Assembly (NCBI RefSeq): GCF_013141695.1
Contig: NZ_WHNY01000006.1
Coordinates: 62,001 to 126,000, forward strand
Direction of reading: 5' to 3'
Length of the DNA: 64,000 nucleotides
Origin: Paenibacillus plantarum
Lineage (GTDB): Bacteria > Bacillota > Bacilli > Paenibacillales > NBRC-103111
Part shown: piece by piece, positions 44,471 to 52,651 of the stretch
How positions within the stretch are numbered: the first letter of the stretch is position 1
How the letters are laid out: every line of letters starts with the position of its first letter
The notes under the pieces: generated by a model
What the model saw: the letters and a program-made list of their open reading frames with translations, nothing else
Databases searched by the model: none
What the model was told of the DNA's origin: nothing
Position numbers and translations under genes: made by a program

Positions 44471-45142
44471 TTATAGCGGTCCGGAAATACCTTGTTTGCG
44501 AATCATGAAGAAGTGTCCGGCAAGCAAAGCGAGCAGAACGCCAGGCAGGAAGAACACATGAATAGCAAAGAACCGTGTTAGTGTTTGAGCACCAACAATG
44601 CTTCCGCCTTGCAGCAATGTTTCGATGTACGGTCCAGCGAATGGTACCGATGCTGCAATTTTCATACCTACTTGTGTTGCAAAGTAAGCTTTGTTATCCC
44701 ATGGAAGCAGGTATCCCGTAAAACCAAGACCTAACATAACGAAGAAAATGAGCATGCCTACAACCCAGTTCATTTCACGTGGAGCTTTGTAAGATCCTGT
44801 GAAGAACACGCGCAGGGTATGTAAGAACATCATTACGATAACTAAACTAGCTCCCCAGTGGTGCATACCTCTGACGATAACACCGAAAGCTACTTTATGT
44901 TGTAGGTAATCAACACTTGCATAAGCATTGATAATATCAGGTGTGTAATACATAGTAAGGAACATACCTGACAAAATTTGAATTACTGTGATGAAAAACG
45001 TCAATCCGCCAAAACAATAAACGAATGCGGAAAAGTGATGAGCAGGGTTAACGTGTTCTGGCACCTCGTGATCCGCTACATCTCTCCACATAGGCGTAAT
45101 ATCAAGACGTTCGTCAATCCAGTTGTATACGTTTTTAAACAT
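44471..45142 (-). CDS. qcrB: Menaquinol:cytochrome c reductase, cytochrome b6 subunit
   Basis: 223 residues, cytochrome b6-type with four membrane helices. Haem-ligating histidines are in VRGMHHWGASLVIVMMFLHTLRVFFTGSYKAPREMNWVVG and ATQVG...TLTRFFAIHVFFLPGVLLALLAGHFFMIRKQG; GFTGYLLPWD is the conserved quinol-site stretch. It carries the b haems of the complex. Operon with qcrA (17-nt gap) and qcrC (20-nt gap). Confidence 0.96.
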   Translation of the reverse strand: MFKNVYNWIDERLDITPMWRDVADHEVPEHVNPAHHFSAFVYCFGGLTFFITVIQILSGMFLTMYYTPDIINAYASVDYLQHKVAFGVIVRGMHHWGASLVIVMMFLHTLRVFFTGSYKAPREMNWVVGMLIFFVMLGLGFTGYLLPWDNKAYFATQVGMKIAASVPFAGPYIETLLQGGSIVGAQTLTRFFAIHVFFLPGVLLALLAGHFFMIRKQGISGPL

Positions 45143-45159
45143 CTGATCGTGACGCCCCC

Positions 45160-45705
45160 TTATACTCTAGTGTTAGCATGCAGTTGTCCAACATACACGA
45201 AACCATTCTCTACTTTTGTTGTGTATTCGTCTAGCGGTTTAGGTGCTACAGCAAGGTTCTTGCCGTCTTGCGTATAATGCGCACCATGACATGGACAGAA
45301 ATACTGATCTTTGTAAGCAGGGTTATCGTTCCAGTTAACCGTACAGCCGAGATGCTTACACGTCGGATTTAACGCGAATAGAGCACCTTTACTATCCTTG
45401 GAAATCCATGCTACGAGTTCAGCATCACTTTCGTACCAGCCATCTACCTGATGGACTTGGAACGTAAACGCTTGTGGAACATTCGTAATTTTACTTTCTT
45501 CGACAACTTTAACCCAGTCCGATGCTGCTTTAGGCTGAAGGACAGGATCAACGGCAAACCGAATCATCGGTATGATAATGCCGGCCCCCATGAATCCACC
45601 AGCGCCACCAAGGGTATAAGAAAGAAATTGTCGACGAGACATTTCGCGTTTGGTCCCGGGTTTCTTCCCATGCTGTTCTTCATTGTGATTGTTATGATCA
45701 CTCAT
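45160..45705 (-). CDS. qcrA: Menaquinol:cytochrome c reductase, Rieske iron-sulfur subunit
   Basis: 181 residues from the ATG at 45705, AGGAGGGT upstream; the frame opens earlier at 45771. A twin-arginine type signal SRRQFLSYTLGGAGGFMGAGIIIPMI anchors the protein, consistent with Tat export of a folded Rieske domain. Cluster ligands are CKHLGC and CPCHGA, followed by PKPLDEYTTKVENGFVYVG. It takes one electron from menaquinol. First gene of the qcr operon. Confidence 0.95.
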   Translation of the reverse strand: MSDHNNHNEEQHGKKPGTKREMSRRQFLSYTLGGAGGFMGAGIIIPMIRFAVDPVLQPKAASDWVKVVEESKITNVPQAFTFQVHQVDGWYESDAELVAWISKDSKGALFALNPTCKHLGCTVNWNDNPAYKDQYFCPCHGAHYTQDGKNLAVAPKPLDEYTTKVENGFVYVGQLHANTRV

Positions 45706-45811
45706 TCTCAGGTCTACCCTCCTACATTGGCCGAAGTCCGAACCCTCTCGGACATCAGCTACCTCTATCACGTGTCGTTCGACATTACACTACATAACTA
45801 GGACATTTCTA

Positions 45812-45840
45812 ATAATAGCCTACGTCTACTAGGTCGTCAA
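45812..45840 (-). promoter_or_regulatory. Sigma-A promoter of qcrABC
   Basis: Minus strand: TTGACG (45840-45835), exact 17-nt spacer, TATTAT (45817-45812), about 105 nt before the qcrA start. Confidence 0.7.
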
Positions 45841-45990
45841 GAATTCATAACTCCTTTTATTGGATTGAAATCTTCGCTTTCGGACAAATTTTAACGAAAT
45901 TGTCACAACTTTTTGCAAGCCACATTCATCCATTACTACCCTTATCTTGCACATTTTTTTTCCATTAATACACGACTTCACCAAAGTTAC

Positions 45991-46419
45991 TCAGGCAGGG
46001 TACCATAGTTGCTGAACTTGTTTGGAAATACCTGATCGAATTGCGTCTGATTGCTGCGCCCATTGCTCTTTATCGACAACGATCAACAAATCAGTTTCGG
46101 CTGATTTCCAGTGAATTGCTTCTGGATGCAAGGTTACTACGATTATGTAACGAAATCCACTTTTCTTCAATTGATGTACGATAGTCTCCACTTGCTCACT
46201 TGCACCCGTATCTGCTATGTAATGAAGAGCTGGATAAGTGACAACTCTGCCTTTGTAAGGAATCTCGATAATTTCCATGACATCACGGAGTCGCTCTAAC
46301 ACAGCCGTCACTTGCATCGGATCCTCGACCCCTGTCAACCCCGTCACAGGCAGAAGACACGTATCCAAGTAGGGTTTCAATTCCGTCCATTCTTGTGCAA
46401 CAATTTCATTAAACTTCAA
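45991..46419 (-). CDS. ypiF: YpiF-like protein (DUF2487)
   Basis: 142 residues: MKFNEIVAQEWTELKPYLDTCLLPVTGLTGVEDPMQVTAVLERLRDVMEIIEIPYKGRVVTYPALHYI and a later LKKSGFRYIIVVTLHPEAI. Size, sequence character and place next to qcrA match YpiF of Bacillus. Soluble, no known function; the conserved link with qcrA suggests a part in biogenesis or control of the bc complex, which is inference. It has its own spacing of about 285 nt to the qcrA start and is separated by the qcr promoter. Confidence 0.78.
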   Translation of the reverse strand: MKFNEIVAQEWTELKPYLDTCLLPVTGLTGVEDPMQVTAVLERLRDVMEIIEIPYKGRVVTYPALHYIADTGASEQVETIVHQLKKSGFRYIIVVTLHPEAIHWKSAETDLLIVVDKEQWAQQSDAIRSGISKQVQQLWYPA

Positions 46420-46559
46420 GGTGTAGCGCCTCCCTATCTTTTACCAAAAGAACATTCGCTATGTAGCGCAAGCTCAACTTGTACTAAGTACTTTAATCCG
46501 TCATCACCTAGCTGTCAATCAAGTATTCAGACTTCCTTATAAACATGGTATACACAGAC

Positions 46560-46597
46560 AAAAAAGACATGGGATTGGTATCCTCATGTCTTTATGT
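46560..46597. terminator. Terminator after the IDEAL-domain gene
   Basis: AAAGACATG-AGGATACCAATCC-CATGTCTTT with a T-run on the minus strand (and A-run giving partial activity on plus). Confidence 0.7.
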
Positions 46598-46622
46598 TTA
46601 CTTACTCATGCGCAGCTAATGA

Positions 46623-46811
46623 TTACCCTAGTGATTGTAAAATCCTTAATTCAGACGTTAGCGCCAAAAAGGATGTCTGATCGCCTTTAGCAAGAGCGCT
46701 ATCGATTTCCTTATAAAGATTTTCTTCTCTATATTTGCGTAAGGCATTATCCCAAATCATTTCCGCGAAAAGTGCCAGCAGCGCATCGTTAGATACATTC
46801 ATTTTTCCCAT
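46623..46811 (-). CDS. Small IDEAL-domain protein (YpiB C-terminus-like)
   Basis: 62 residues from the ATG at 46811, with GGAGGTAGG upstream; a longer frame to 46880 has no ribosome site. Nearly the whole protein is an IDEAL domain: NDALLALFAEMIWDNALRKYREENLYKEIDSALAKGDQTSFLALTSEL. In B. subtilis the gene at this place, ypiB, encodes a UPF0302 domain plus IDEAL; here only the IDEAL part is present, so it is either a naturally short member or a reduced YpiB. Soluble, two to three helices. Function unknown. Confidence 0.72.
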   Translation of the reverse strand: MGKMNVSNDALLALFAEMIWDNALRKYREENLYKEIDSALAKGDQTSFLALTSELRILQSLG

Positions 46812-46986
46812 GAGACCTACCTCCAAATGTTGTCCGCGGTTTGTCAGGAGCTTCTTTTTCGCAAAAATATATGTCTGCATATGGTGTACGCCAACCCGTT
46901 GTTATGCTCCTATTACATCATATTCACTAGCTAATTCAACGCTTCATTCAAAAGCCCGTTTGAACGGGAATGTGTTAATACCTAGA

Positions 46987-48108
46987 TCAGAAGAGTACCA
47001 CTTTATCTTCCTCTGCTAGACTAATTCCTCGAATCACTCTAGAGCCTAGCTTAGTGACCTGTATAACTGCCCCATACGTGTGATCTTCACCTATCCGGAT
47101 CAAACCCATGTGCATCATCATTTGTATGATTCGCTGCTCGACAATGGATTCTGAACCATCATAGTAAAATGGTTTAACTAATTTACTAAACAAATCTACA
47201 ATGGAAGCTATCGTCACCCACTGATCACAAAGCCGATCTAGCCAAACCGATATACTTTGTAGATTCGGAATCGGATTTTTGTAGAGCCTTAGCCAAAACG
47301 TGTACACATCCGTTACTGTTTCTTTCTTCCCTTCCAGTAATCGTGCCTTTCCTGCTTCTGTAAGGCGAAGCACCAGGTCATGCTCACTGATCAGTTGGTG
47401 GTAATAGCAATAGTCATAGATTAGTGAAAATCGATTCGGGTATTCCTTGAACATTCGTCCGTAACCGAATCGCCATGTCCCCTTAGCTACCAATCCCTCT
47501 TGAACAGATAAGATACTGAGGAGCTGACCAAGTTGTCTTTTGTACATAAAACCTTCTGCTGTTAATGGCATTTCTTGCTGAGCAATCGCGGTTAAGAAAT
47601 GAAATATGTCGTCGACTAGAAGTGATTGTTCATCACGATATACCGTTGGTTCATCTGTTTTCACCAAATCTTGCTTAAATTGTTTCGCTAACACATCACC
47701 AAATCTTCGCTTTAAATCCGCTGGAACATGAAAAAGGTATTTGGTCTGTTGGGAGTGTCCGTTAAACAGCCATCCTAATTTTTTGAATTTCAAGATCATA
47801 TCCCTTGGATTCCAATCTCCAGATGACTCTTCTTTCTGAAAACGTGACTGCTGGGCTCTAGCGATGAGTTCCTCCATACTAAACGAATTGCGAGGATCCG
47901 AGAGCAAGGAGTTGAGGAAGCGAGTGTTTTCCAAACTAAGACTTTGAATGTGTTTTTCGAATATGTCTTTGCGCATGGCCGTACTTAGGATCGATTGAAT
48001 CAACTCATTCTTAGAATGACCATTGCACTCACACTCGTAGGTATGTGCAATTCGGCCTAATTCATGGATATCGGCATAGCTGAGCATATCCGCTAGGTTC
48101 ATTTCCAT
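46987..48108 (-). CDS. Unknown protein, SAP-like N-terminus and winged-helix-like segments
   Basis: 373 residues, well supported start (GGAGATGTAGG before ATG 48108). I do not recognise a named family with confidence. The N-terminus LADMLSYADIHELGRIAHTYECECNGHSKNELIQSIL resembles a SAP/Rho-N type helix pair; later parts look like winged helices (LTEAGKARLLEG, QRIIQMMMHMGLIRIG...VTKLGSRVIRGI). This layout recalls the XPB/Ssl2-like helicase-associated N-terminal region found as stand-alone proteins, but no helicase motifs are present. No signal peptide or membrane segment. It is monocistronic between the IDEAL gene and the phosphatase gene. Confidence 0.6.
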   Translation of the reverse strand: MEMNLADMLSYADIHELGRIAHTYECECNGHSKNELIQSILSTAMRKDIFEKHIQSLSLENTRFLNSLLSDPRNSFSMEELIARAQQSRFQKEESSGDWNPRDMILKFKKLGWLFNGHSQQTKYLFHVPADLKRRFGDVLAKQFKQDLVKTDEPTVYRDEQSLLVDDIFHFLTAIAQQEMPLTAEGFMYKRQLGQLLSILSVQEGLVAKGTWRFGYGRMFKEYPNRFSLIYDYCYYHQLISEHDLVLRLTEAGKARLLEGKKETVTDVYTFWLRLYKNPIPNLQSISVWLDRLCDQWVTIASIVDLFSKLVKPFYYDGSESIVEQRIIQMMMHMGLIRIGEDHTYGAVIQVTKLGSRVIRGISLAEEDKVVLF

Positions 48109-48197
48109 CCTACATCTCCCATCTGGCGGAGCTTTCTACTCCGATGTTTCTAGTAACCATTATGGGATTTTTTCCCGAAAATATTCCGTAACAAACA

Positions 48198-48229
48198 AAA
48201 AAACATGACTCTATTGAGTCATGTTTACT
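48198..48229. terminator. Terminator after the histidine phosphatase gene
   Basis: AAACATGACTC-AATA-GAGTCATGTTT followed by T-run on the minus strand. Confidence 0.8.
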
Positions 48230-48230
48230 T

Positions 48231-48821
48231 TCATACCATCGTTTCCGAGGTCGTCTGCAAATGGGTTAAACAATTATACAATTGAAGTTCCCATTGATCA
48301 CTTTGTCGTAACAACAAGGTCAACGAAGTATTCTGCAGGAACTCCTCTTGATTCAATTTCAAAACACGAAGCACTTGAACAATAAAACCTCCATGAGAGA
48401 TGAGCAAGATCTTCTTACCAGGGAACTGCTTCAAAATCTCTGTTTCAAGCTCCATCCATCTTGCCCAGAGATCGCTGTCCGATTCCTGACCCAAATCCTG
48501 AAGCTTCCAATCGGCTCCCCAGCGCTCTTCACGTTCAGCGACAGTAGTTCCTTCGACCAACCCGTATTTCCGCTCTCTCAAGCGTTTATCTGTGCGCAAT
48601 AGAGGGATGCCAGACAGTGTGGAGATAATTTGCGCGGTTTCATTCGCTCGCTTCAAGTCACTGCTAATGATGCCATCCCAACTTTCCTGTGATAATCGCA
48701 GCCCAAGTAATCTTGCTTGCTCTCTGCCTTCATCCGTTAAATCTGTATCCAACTGCCCTTGCAGCTTGCCTAATCGATTCCACTCTGTGCTTCCGTGGCG
48801 TATAAACCCTATCGTTGTCAT
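48231..48821 (-). CDS. Histidine phosphatase family protein (phosphoglycerate mutase-like)
   Basis: 196 residues. Catalytic RHG motif in TIGFIRHGSTEWNRLGKLQGQLDTDLTDEGREQARLLG, second catalytic region SSDLKRANETAQIIS, acid Glu in RLRERKYGLVEGTT, and second histidine in ILLISHGGFIVQVLRVL. This is the cofactor-dependent phosphatase branch (PhoE/CobC-like), not a glycolytic mutase. Substrate cannot be predicted. GGAGGTAAAAGA precedes the ATG; a hairpin upstream (48849-48871) ends the sigma/anti-sigma transcript. Confidence 0.83.
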   Translation of the reverse strand: MTTIGFIRHGSTEWNRLGKLQGQLDTDLTDEGREQARLLGLRLSQESWDGIISSDLKRANETAQIISTLSGIPLLRTDKRLRERKYGLVEGTTVAEREERWGADWKLQDLGQESDSDLWARWMELETEILKQFPGKKILLISHGGFIVQVLRVLKLNQEEFLQNTSLTLLLRQSDQWELQLYNCLTHLQTTSETMV

Positions 48822-48848
48822 TCTTTTACCTCCAGCGCTAGAAATGCA

Positions 48849-48871
48849 AAATGCTCCACCAGGAGCATTAA
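48849..48871 (-). terminator. Terminator at the end of the anti-sigma gene
   Basis: AATGCTCC-TGGT-GGAGCATT then TTGCATTT on the minus strand, overlapping the anti-sigma stop codon. Confidence 0.65.
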
Positions 48872-49497
48872 GTTTTCGTTCTTGATAACCAATTCATAAT
48901 AATAATGGTTGCTACTAGCCCAAGAAGCGATACGACTAATAAGTAATGGGGGTAAGAATGGATCGGTCCAACATGAAAACGTAAAGGTTCCATGAAACTA
49001 GGATTCAGACTGGCTACGGCATCACCCAACTTATGTCCATTCAAAGATTCTGTACCGCTAATTTTTAGCGCTTGTGGTGCTTCAAGATCGTAAAGTGAAT
49101 TATCCGCGGAAGCCAATGTTGACTGTGGAGAACCATCATATACAATGGCGAATAAAAAGCTGAACACAAAAAGAGCTAGACAAAAAGCAATAACCGCCGT
49201 CAAATTTCGTCTTAATTTATAGGAAATCGAATACATCCGTTCGGATACTGGAATTCGCCAGGATTCATCCTCGTAAATTCGGCTCATAACTTTAGAGGAG
49301 ACTATAGGCTCAAAGTCCGTCAGCTCCTCGTCAGTTGCAGCAGTGCGGATCAGAATCATGCTCTCTTCCCATATTTGAAATTCCTCTTTACAGGAGTCGC
49401 ATGTTTCTAAATGCTTATCTACTGCTGCACGACGCAGGTCATCATTCGGCAAATCCCAATAGACTCCAAATAATTCCTGGATCTCACTACACTTCAT
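48868..49497 (-). CDS. Anti-sigma factor with zinc-binding (ZAS) domain
   Basis: 209 residues. The N-terminal zinc-binding anti-sigma motif HxxxCxxC is in AVDKHLETCDSCKEEFQIWEE (about residues 27-36). Two membrane segments follow: LTAVIAFCLALFVFSFLFAIVY (about 98-120) and YLLVVSLLGLVATIIIMNWL near the C-terminus, leaving a roughly 60-residue outside loop. It starts 7 nt after the ECF sigma gene, so it is that factor's regulator. The inducing signal is unknown. Confidence 0.85.
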   Translation of the reverse strand: MKCSEIQELFGVYWDLPNDDLRRAAVDKHLETCDSCKEEFQIWEESMILIRTAATDEELTDFEPIVSSKVMSRIYEDESWRIPVSERMYSISYKLRRNLTAVIAFCLALFVFSFLFAIVYDGSPQSTLASADNSLYDLEAPQALKISGTESLNGHKLGDAVASLNPSFMEPLRFHVGPIHSYPHYLLVVSLLGLVATIIIMNWLSRTKT

Positions 49498-49503
49498 CGC
49501 TTG

Positions 49504-50085
49504 TCATCCCTTCGATTCTTCGAATATCGGTTCACTGAAATAAGGATCCAGATGTAATTTGACTGATGCTCTCGCTCTAAAAAGGAGAGATTTCACGGAG
49601 CTGACGGTTTGACCCAAAATGTTGGCAATTTCCTGATAATCCATCTGATCATATTCGCGTAGAATCAAAGCTGATCTTTGCTTCTCAGGCAAGCTATTAA
49701 TCGCTTCGCGAACCATGGACACCTTTTCGTTCCTCAACATGGCCTGCTCTGGCATCGCATCAAAAGAAGCATGCGGAGTAAGACCGCTTTGCTCCAACGA
49801 CACCTGGACACTTTTATTTTTGCGCAGCTCACTCAATACGGTATTACGGGCAATCGTATATAACCAAGTAGAAAAAGATGCCTCGATCTCACGGAAAGAA
49901 TGCAAACTGCGATACGCTTTATAAAATGTTTCATTACACAAATCTTCCGCGATAGCTTCCATCTGTGTGCTCTTTAGCATGTGATAAATAAAGGCAAGGA
50001 TTTTACGCTCGTAACGACGCATAAGCTCGTTATACAGTTGAACATTTCCATCCTTGATTTCTCTGATCAATTGGGAATCGGTCAT
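49504..50085 (-). CDS. ECF-type RNA polymerase sigma factor
   Basis: 193 residues from the ATG at 50085; GAGGAGGG lies 11 nt upstream. Region 2 (NELMRRYERKILAFIYHMLKSTQMEAIAEDLCNETFYKAYRSLHSFREIEASFSTWLYTIARN) and region 4 (MVREAINSLPEKQRSALILREYDQMDYQEIANILGQTVSSVKSLLFRARASVKLHL) are both present, as in all ECF factors, with no region 3. It directs transcription of an unknown regulon, probably including its own operon, and is held by the membrane anti-sigma encoded next to it. Confidence 0.92.
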   Translation of the reverse strand: MTDSQLIREIKDGNVQLYNELMRRYERKILAFIYHMLKSTQMEAIAEDLCNETFYKAYRSLHSFREIEASFSTWLYTIARNTVLSELRKNKSVQVSLEQSGLTPHASFDAMPEQAMLRNEKVSMVREAINSLPEKQRSALILREYDQMDYQEIANILGQTVSSVKSLLFRARASVKLHLDPYFSEPIFEESKG

Positions 50086-50117
50086 TACGTGGCGACCCTC
50101 CTCGCGATTCCGGGTAC

Positions 50118-50157
50118 CACTCCAACTGTTCATACATGTTTTACTACGGTTGGAGTG
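50118..50157. promoter_or_regulatory. Inverted repeat in the ECF sigma operon upstream region
   Basis: CACTCCAAC (50118-50126) and GTTGGAGTG (50149-50157) form a perfect 9-bp inverted repeat 33-72 nt before the sigma start. On the minus strand GCAACTTTT (just upstream) and CGTA inside the repeat resemble the -35 and -10 of ECF promoters, though their spacing is short. It may be operator, promoter or leader hairpin. Confidence 0.4.
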
Positions 50158-50494
50158 AAAAGTTGCGTTATATTTGTAAAAAAAGTGTGAATGTGAAATT
50201 GAGCAAACATTTAGCCTTTAATTCTATTCTCGATTAAATACGAGATTCCTGCTAGATTCGACAAATTGTTGGATAAAGTTCATATTTCTACTACTACTCT
50301 ACTATCGACATCTACCTGCATTCCTTTTATATGTATTTTAAAAAAAGGCAAAAAAGACAAAAAAAAACCGCCGAATCGGCGGTTGCACTTATAGTGCGAT
50401 TATCGGATAGGAGTGGAGAGAAACCATACTGTACTTTTATTATATGTATACGGTTTCATTCTGTCAACACTTTTTTGAAAACGTTTACTAAGTA
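50158..50494. other. Spacer between the sigma operon and the deacetylase gene
   Basis: AT-rich stretch without a coding frame I would trust. It contains a terminator-like hairpin AACCGCCGA-TCGGCGGTT followed by T-run on the minus strand (50366-50386), about 110 nt after the deacetylase stop. Confidence 0.55.
50366..50386 (-). terminator. Terminator downstream of the polysaccharide deacetylase gene
   Basis: AACCGCCGATTCGGCGGTT followed by a run of T on the minus strand. Confidence 0.75.
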
Positions 50495-51355
50495 TCATTT
50501 TGAACTAACAAACTGTGATTGTTCTCTCTTGGCCTGCTTGATCAAATTGCTAATGGAATGCGGACGTACAAACGGGCTTCCACCGTTGATCCGCGGTATT
50601 TGCATCGAATCCGTCCATTCTGAAGCAAGACCTGCCTTCGTTGTAAAAGCGTATTGGATACCTGCTTCATGCAAGTAGGAAATCGTCGTATCATCGTAAC
50701 TGCCATATGGATAAGCATAGGAATCCATATTTTTCGAAGCATTCAACTCCTTGAGTTTGGCCATACACTTGCGAGTATCCTGAACAACCCGACTCTTAAA
50801 CTCAACCTCAGTTTCTAGCTTTCCATTTAGAATAAGCTTGTTGGATAACATGGGTTTTCCATCTTTCATTGCATGAAGCTCATCGGAGTGCCCTTGGAAT
50901 TCAATATTAGGGTCTTCACTACGCATTTGTTTAATCTCATCCTTGGATAGAGATGCTAACTTAGGCCTTTTGGGATCATCCAAATCTTTCGTGATAACGA
51001 AATTCACGGCAGGGATTTGAAGCCTCTTTAGAATAGGAAATGCATGCGTATAGAAGCTTTCGTAACCATCATCAAATGTGATAAGCAGCGCATTATCCGG
51101 TATAGGCTTTCCTTTGGTTTTGAAGTCTTTGAATTGGTCCAAGCTAATGAAATGGAAACCTTTCCTTTGTAACGAAACTAGCTGCCGCTCAAACAGCCTC
51201 GGCGTGATGGTGACTGAGCTCTGTTCAAATTCATCAATGTGGTGATAAACAAGAACGGCAACCTCATTGGAGTAATACACATCTTTGGCACTTGCTAAAA
51301 TAGGTGAAAAATTAAGAAAGACAATCATGACCGTTAGCAAGCTTACGATGAACAT
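50495..51355 (-). CDS. Exported polysaccharide deacetylase
   Basis: 286 residues from the ATG at 51355; start choice is uncertain because the ribosome site is poor and the frame extends to 51418. N-terminal signal or anchor (MFIVSLLTVMIVFLNFSPILASA). NodB-type carbohydrate esterase 4 domain: VLVYHHIDE, LLITFDDGYESFYTHAFPILKRLQIPAVNFV (TFDDG metal/base motif), IEFQGHSDELHAM (second metal motif, H-S-x3-H variant), and YAYPYGSYDD with a later conserved RINGG. It removes acetyl groups from a cell-wall or exopolysaccharide, outside the membrane. In B. subtilis aroE lies next to tyrA here; in this window it does not. Confidence 0.83.
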   Translation of the reverse strand: MFIVSLLTVMIVFLNFSPILASAKDVYYSNEVAVLVYHHIDEFEQSSVTITPRLFERQLVSLQRKGFHFISLDQFKDFKTKGKPIPDNALLITFDDGYESFYTHAFPILKRLQIPAVNFVITKDLDDPKRPKLASLSKDEIKQMRSEDPNIEFQGHSDELHAMKDGKPMLSNKLILNGKLETEVEFKSRVVQDTRKCMAKLKELNASKNMDSYAYPYGSYDDTTISYLHEAGIQYAFTTKAGLASEWTDSMQIPRINGGSPFVRPHSISNLIKQAKREQSQFVSSK

Positions 51356-51462
51356 TCTGTACTTCAAATCAACCGCCCCATAACAATGAATAGTATGTAT
51401 ATAAATAATAAGACCCATTATAGCATGAGCCTATAGACCTGTGAATCAGTTACAAAAAGAAA

Positions 51463-51515
51463 ACAAAAGGACCTCCTTTGCGCTGGCGGAAACCAACACA
51501 AAGAAAGTCCTGAAA
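51463..51515 (-). terminator. Terminator at the end of the aro-trp-his-tyr operon
   Basis: AGGACTTTCTTTG...CAAAGGAGGTCCT with TTTTGTTTTC after it on the minus strand, starting about 20 nt after the tyrA stop. Confidence 0.7.
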
Positions 51516-51535
51516 TGAAAAAAGGTATTCAAAAT

Positions 51536-52624
51536 TTATACATGCACCGCATATTCTTTGCCCAATAACTCCGAAGCACGATCGGCTTCCTCTTGGTTAC
51601 GGAAAGACAACCGGAGAATACCAGGAACATCCTCACGGCTTTCAATAATTTGGATATTGCTCAAATTGATTCGAGCATTTCCGAGCAACGATGTAATGGA
51701 GCCTATGATACCCGGGTGATCGGGTACATCTACATAAATATCAAATAAGGAAGTGAGCACACCTTTACGACGTTCCGGTAGCTTACTGCGGAATTCGCCA
51801 GCAATACGAAACTGCTCCGCAATCCCTTCTCCATCGCTTTGCTCAATGAGTTGAACGAATCGCGAAACCTCATCATTCCAATCCTTGAGCAGCTTGAGTA
51901 ACACTTCACGATTGTTGACGAGAATATCACGCCAGATCGTCGGTTCGCTCGAAGCAATCCGAGTAATATCTCGAAAACCGCCCGCCGCTAAGTTTTGATA
52001 CAAGGGATTACTCTCGTTATAGCTTCTTACTTGATTAACAAGTGCAACAGCAATAATATGTGGTAAATGGCTAATTGCACCGACGATATCATCATGCTCG
52101 CGTGCATCGACTTGCACGATTTGCGCTTTCGTATGACTAAGCAGACTTGTCAGACGATCAACCTCAGCCTGTGGCGTGCCTTCTGCTGGAGTCAAGACGT
52201 AGAAAGCATTCTCATACAGATGCGACGAAGCCGCTTCCACCCCGTGACGCTCAGAGCCCGCCATCGGATGACCACCGATAAAATAGTAGCCTTCCTTCAA
52301 GTGTGCTGCTGCACTTTCTGTAATGGAAGCTTTCGTACTGCCCACATCCGTAATAATACAGCCCAGTTTCAAAGGCAGCTTCATCAGCTTCTGAACATAT
52401 TCCTCCAGATTACCCACGGGTACACATAGGAAGATATAATCAGCCCCATCCACCGCTTCTGCCATATCGGTAGTTGCATGGTCAACAACATTGCGTTTCA
52501 GCAGCTTTTCGACGGAATTCGGATTGGGTGAATGTCCGACAACGGTAAAGTCTGGTTTTCCTTTATAACATAAGGCAAGAGATCCACCGATCAGACCTAC
52601 TCCGAATATTGCTATTTTCGTCAT
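51536..52624 (-). CDS. tyrA: Prephenate dehydrogenase with ACT domain
   Basis: 362 residues from the ATG at 52624. NAD-binding start TKIAIFGVGLIGGSLALCYKG, VGSTKASI, the prephenate-site histidine region FIGGHPMAGSERHGVEAA, and HDDIVGAISHLPHIIAVAL; a C-terminal ACT domain (FDIYVDVPDHPGIIGSITSLLGNARINLSNIQIIESREDVPGILRLSF) suggests feedback control by tyrosine. Last gene of the supraoperon, 27 nt after hisC. Confidence 0.95.
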   Translation of the reverse strand: MTKIAIFGVGLIGGSLALCYKGKPDFTVVGHSPNPNSVEKLLKRNVVDHATTDMAEAVDGADYIFLCVPVGNLEEYVQKLMKLPLKLGCIITDVGSTKASITESAAAHLKEGYYFIGGHPMAGSERHGVEAASSHLYENAFYVLTPAEGTPQAEVDRLTSLLSHTKAQIVQVDAREHDDIVGAISHLPHIIAVALVNQVRSYNESNPLYQNLAAGGFRDITRIASSEPTIWRDILVNNREVLLKLLKDWNDEVSRFVQLIEQSDGEGIAEQFRIAGEFRSKLPERRKGVLTSLFDIYVDVPDHPGIIGSITSLLGNARINLSNIQIIESREDVPGILRLSFRNQEEADRASELLGKEYAVHV

Positions 52625-52651
52625 GACAAGAATCAACCTTTATCTTCTGAT

